8,588 bases of DNA from Rhodobacteraceae bacterium UBA3087. Lineage in GTDB: Bacteria > Pseudomonadota > Alphaproteobacteria > Rhodobacterales > Rhodobacteraceae. The stretch is from contig DFBF01000089.1 of the NCBI GenBank assembly GCA_002367285.1, positions 1-8,588 on the forward strand, read 5' to 3'. Position 1 is the first letter of the stretch. Each line of letters opens with the position of its first letter. This document shows, in pieces, positions 7,804 to 8,588 of this stretch. The position numbers and the translations under genes are program-made. The notes beneath the pieces are model-generated. The model did not search any database and was not told the DNA's origin. It was given only the letters and a program-made list of their open reading frames with translations.

Positions 7804-8045
7804 CTGACGTCGACATCCGCAAAACCTTTCTTGAAGAACTGACCAATATCGCCCCTGATATCGACCCGGTCGATGTCGGCGAAGATGATCATCTGCAAGA
7901 CGACCTGGAACTCGATTCGATGGATTTCCTCAACCTTGTTTCGGCGCTACACCAACGGCTGGGCGTTGATATTCCTGAGATCGACTATCCGAAGATCGCC
8001 ACCCTGGCGCTTGCGGTTGGATATCTGAACGAGAGGATTGGCTGA
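7800..8045 (+). CDS. Discrete acyl carrier protein
   Basis: This 81-residue acidic protein has the four-helix carrier fold pattern. It carries ELDSMDFLNLV, where S40 is the expected phosphopantetheine attachment site (the DS[LM] motif at the start of helix II), and the helix III region PEIDYPKIATL. It should need a phosphopantetheinyl transferase encoded elsewhere. It differs from the housekeeping fatty-acid ACP in helix II (DSMDFLNLV rather than DSLDTVELV), which suggests a dedicated carrier. GGAGG at 7791-7795 precedes the ATG, and the ATGA overlap with E2 makes it the translationally coupled last gene of the operon. No ketosynthase, acyltransferase or thioesterase is in the window, so the downstream use of the acyl-ACP is unknown. 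Confidence 0.9.
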   Translation: MTDVDIRKTFLEELTNIAPDIDPVDVGEDDHLQDDLELDSMDFLNLVSALHQRLGVDIPEIDYPKIATLALAVGYLNERIG

Positions 8046-8067
8046 CATATTGCCGCGCGCTGAACCG

Positions 8068-8107
8068 GCCTTGGCACCGCTGATGCCAAGGCTTTGCTGT
8101 GTTCTTT
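8068..8107 (+). terminator. Rho-independent terminator after the operon
   Basis: Perfect 9-bp arms GCCTTGGCA (8068-8076) and TGCCAAGGC (8084-8092) enclose a seven-base loop. A T-rich tail (8093-8107) with interruptions follows. It begins 23 bases after the ACP stop and lies between convergent genes. On the minus strand the stem is not followed by T, so it mainly serves the plus-strand operon. Confidence 0.75.
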
Positions 8108-8110
8108 GAC

Positions 8111-8290
8111 CTATACGTCTAGGTTCGCGGACGCCGCTGCAATGTGTTCTCTGACCCGCGCAGCATCGTCCAGATCATTGGCCAAAAGCAGCGCCCACTT
8201 GGCGAGAAGAAGTTCACGTTTTCCGGTCTCGGCGGCGTCGAGCGCCTTGGAGAGGTCTTCGTATACAGTTTCCAGATCTGCGGGTTTCAT
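8111..8290 (-). CDS. Small DUF2783-like protein coupled to a flavin monooxygenase
   Basis: This is a 59-residue protein from the ATG at 8290 to the TAG at 8111. It is largely helical, with a central KRELLLAKWALLLANDLDD (24-42) that resembles the LLLANHIGD-type core of DUF2783. Members of that family are small proteins of unknown function, often encoded just after FAD-dependent monooxygenases. Exactly that arrangement is seen here: the monooxygenase TGA overlaps this ATG (ATGA). AAGGAAG eight bases upstream is a usable ribosome site. The frame is open further upstream to 8461, but that part overlaps the monooxygenase out of frame and is not credible. It may assist or stabilise the oxygenase; no function is proven. 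The family call is from memory of the pattern. Confidence 0.75.
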   Translation of the reverse strand: MKPADLETVYEDLSKALDAAETGKRELLLAKWALLLANDLDDAARVREHIAAASANLDV

Positions 8291-8588
8291 GGTGTGACTT
8301 CCTTTGGCGCCACTGTTGCGGCCTTTAGAGCAATTAAAATGTCGGCCTGTCGTGCGGATTTCCACCGCCCGGCGATATGACCATCGGGACGAACCAGATA
8401 GGCGCTGTCGGCCGAGGCCCCCAGAATTTGTGCAGTCTCTGATGCGGGTTGCAGAAGGCAAACGGTCAAATCGCTGACAATCAGCTGATCAGCCAGCGCT
8501 TGGTCAAAACAGATCAGGCTGAACTCTGGCCCAAGAAGGTCATGCAAAAACCCGTTTTGGGCATCGAAGTGGACTTCTCATTGCCCGC
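8287..8588 (-). CDS. C-terminal tail of a FAD-dependent aromatic-type monooxygenase (partial, in-frame TGA near edge)
   Basis: About 96 residues are readable before the stop at 8287-8289. They match the thioredoxin-like C-terminal domain of class A flavin hydroxylases of the MhpA/PheA type. A GFLHDLLGPEFSLICFD strand leads in, and the hallmark YLVRPDGHIAGRW follows, with the RPDGH(I/V)A core. The FAD-binding and substrate domains would lie beyond the right edge. In this frame a TGA occurs at 8578-8580, eight bases before the window edge, so the reading does not simply run off. A one- or two-base shift near 8566-8570 would connect to a frame that is open to the edge and reads RAMRSPL. This may be a real frameshift (decaying gene) or an error at a sequence end. 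The overlap with the DUF2783-like gene supports a two-gene unit. The substrate is unknown. Confidence 0.7.

Noticed and set aside
8291..8461. Upstream extension of the DUF2783-like frame (116 codons)
   Set aside because: It runs out of frame through the monooxygenase tail. The ATG at 8290 with the ATGA overlap gives the expected family length.

Overview
The base composition (GC-rich, strongly GC-biased third codon positions), the overlapping ATGA gene junctions and the gene families present suggest an alphaproteobacterium, most likely a marine Rhodobacterales/Roseobacter-type organism. That assignment is an inference from style and families, not from a marker gene.

Layout. (1) Positions 1-2439, minus strand: one long open frame of 813 codons that runs off the left edge. 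It encodes a protein with an N-terminal region resembling a clan GH-A glycoside hydrolase barrel and a C-terminal block of RTX calcium-binding nonapeptides. This fits a type I-secreted carbohydrate-active enzyme. (2) Positions 2440-2817: a divergent intergenic region of 378 bases with two perfect inverted repeats and no convincing gene. (3) Positions 2818-8045, plus strand: a tight four-gene operon. In order it encodes an acetyl-CoA-synthetase-like AMP-forming ligase, a natural fusion of the E1-alpha and E1-beta chains of a thiamine-diphosphate 2-oxo acid dehydrogenase, a single-lipoyl E2 acyltransferase, and a discrete acyl carrier protein. Two junctions are 4-base ATGA overlaps and the third is a 4-base gap. 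A terminator-like hairpin follows the carrier protein. (4) Positions 8111-8588, minus strand, convergent: a small DUF2783-type protein preceded by the C-terminal tail of a FAD-dependent aromatic-type monooxygenase. The tail is interrupted near the right edge by an in-frame TGA.

How the genes may work together. The E1 fusion and E2 should decarboxylate a 2-oxo acid and carry the acyl group on the lipoyl arm. No E3 gene is in the window, so lipoyl reoxidation would have to use an E3 from elsewhere. The carrier protein is translationally coupled to E2. This raises the hypothesis that the acyl group is passed to its phosphopantetheine arm rather than, or as well as, to free CoA, which would make a dedicated acyl-ACP starter. 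The ligase would give a parallel acyl supply from a free short-chain acid. The conserved tryptophan in its acyl pocket favours acetate or propionate. The ACP-loading idea is an inference; the catalytic residues are read directly from the sequence.
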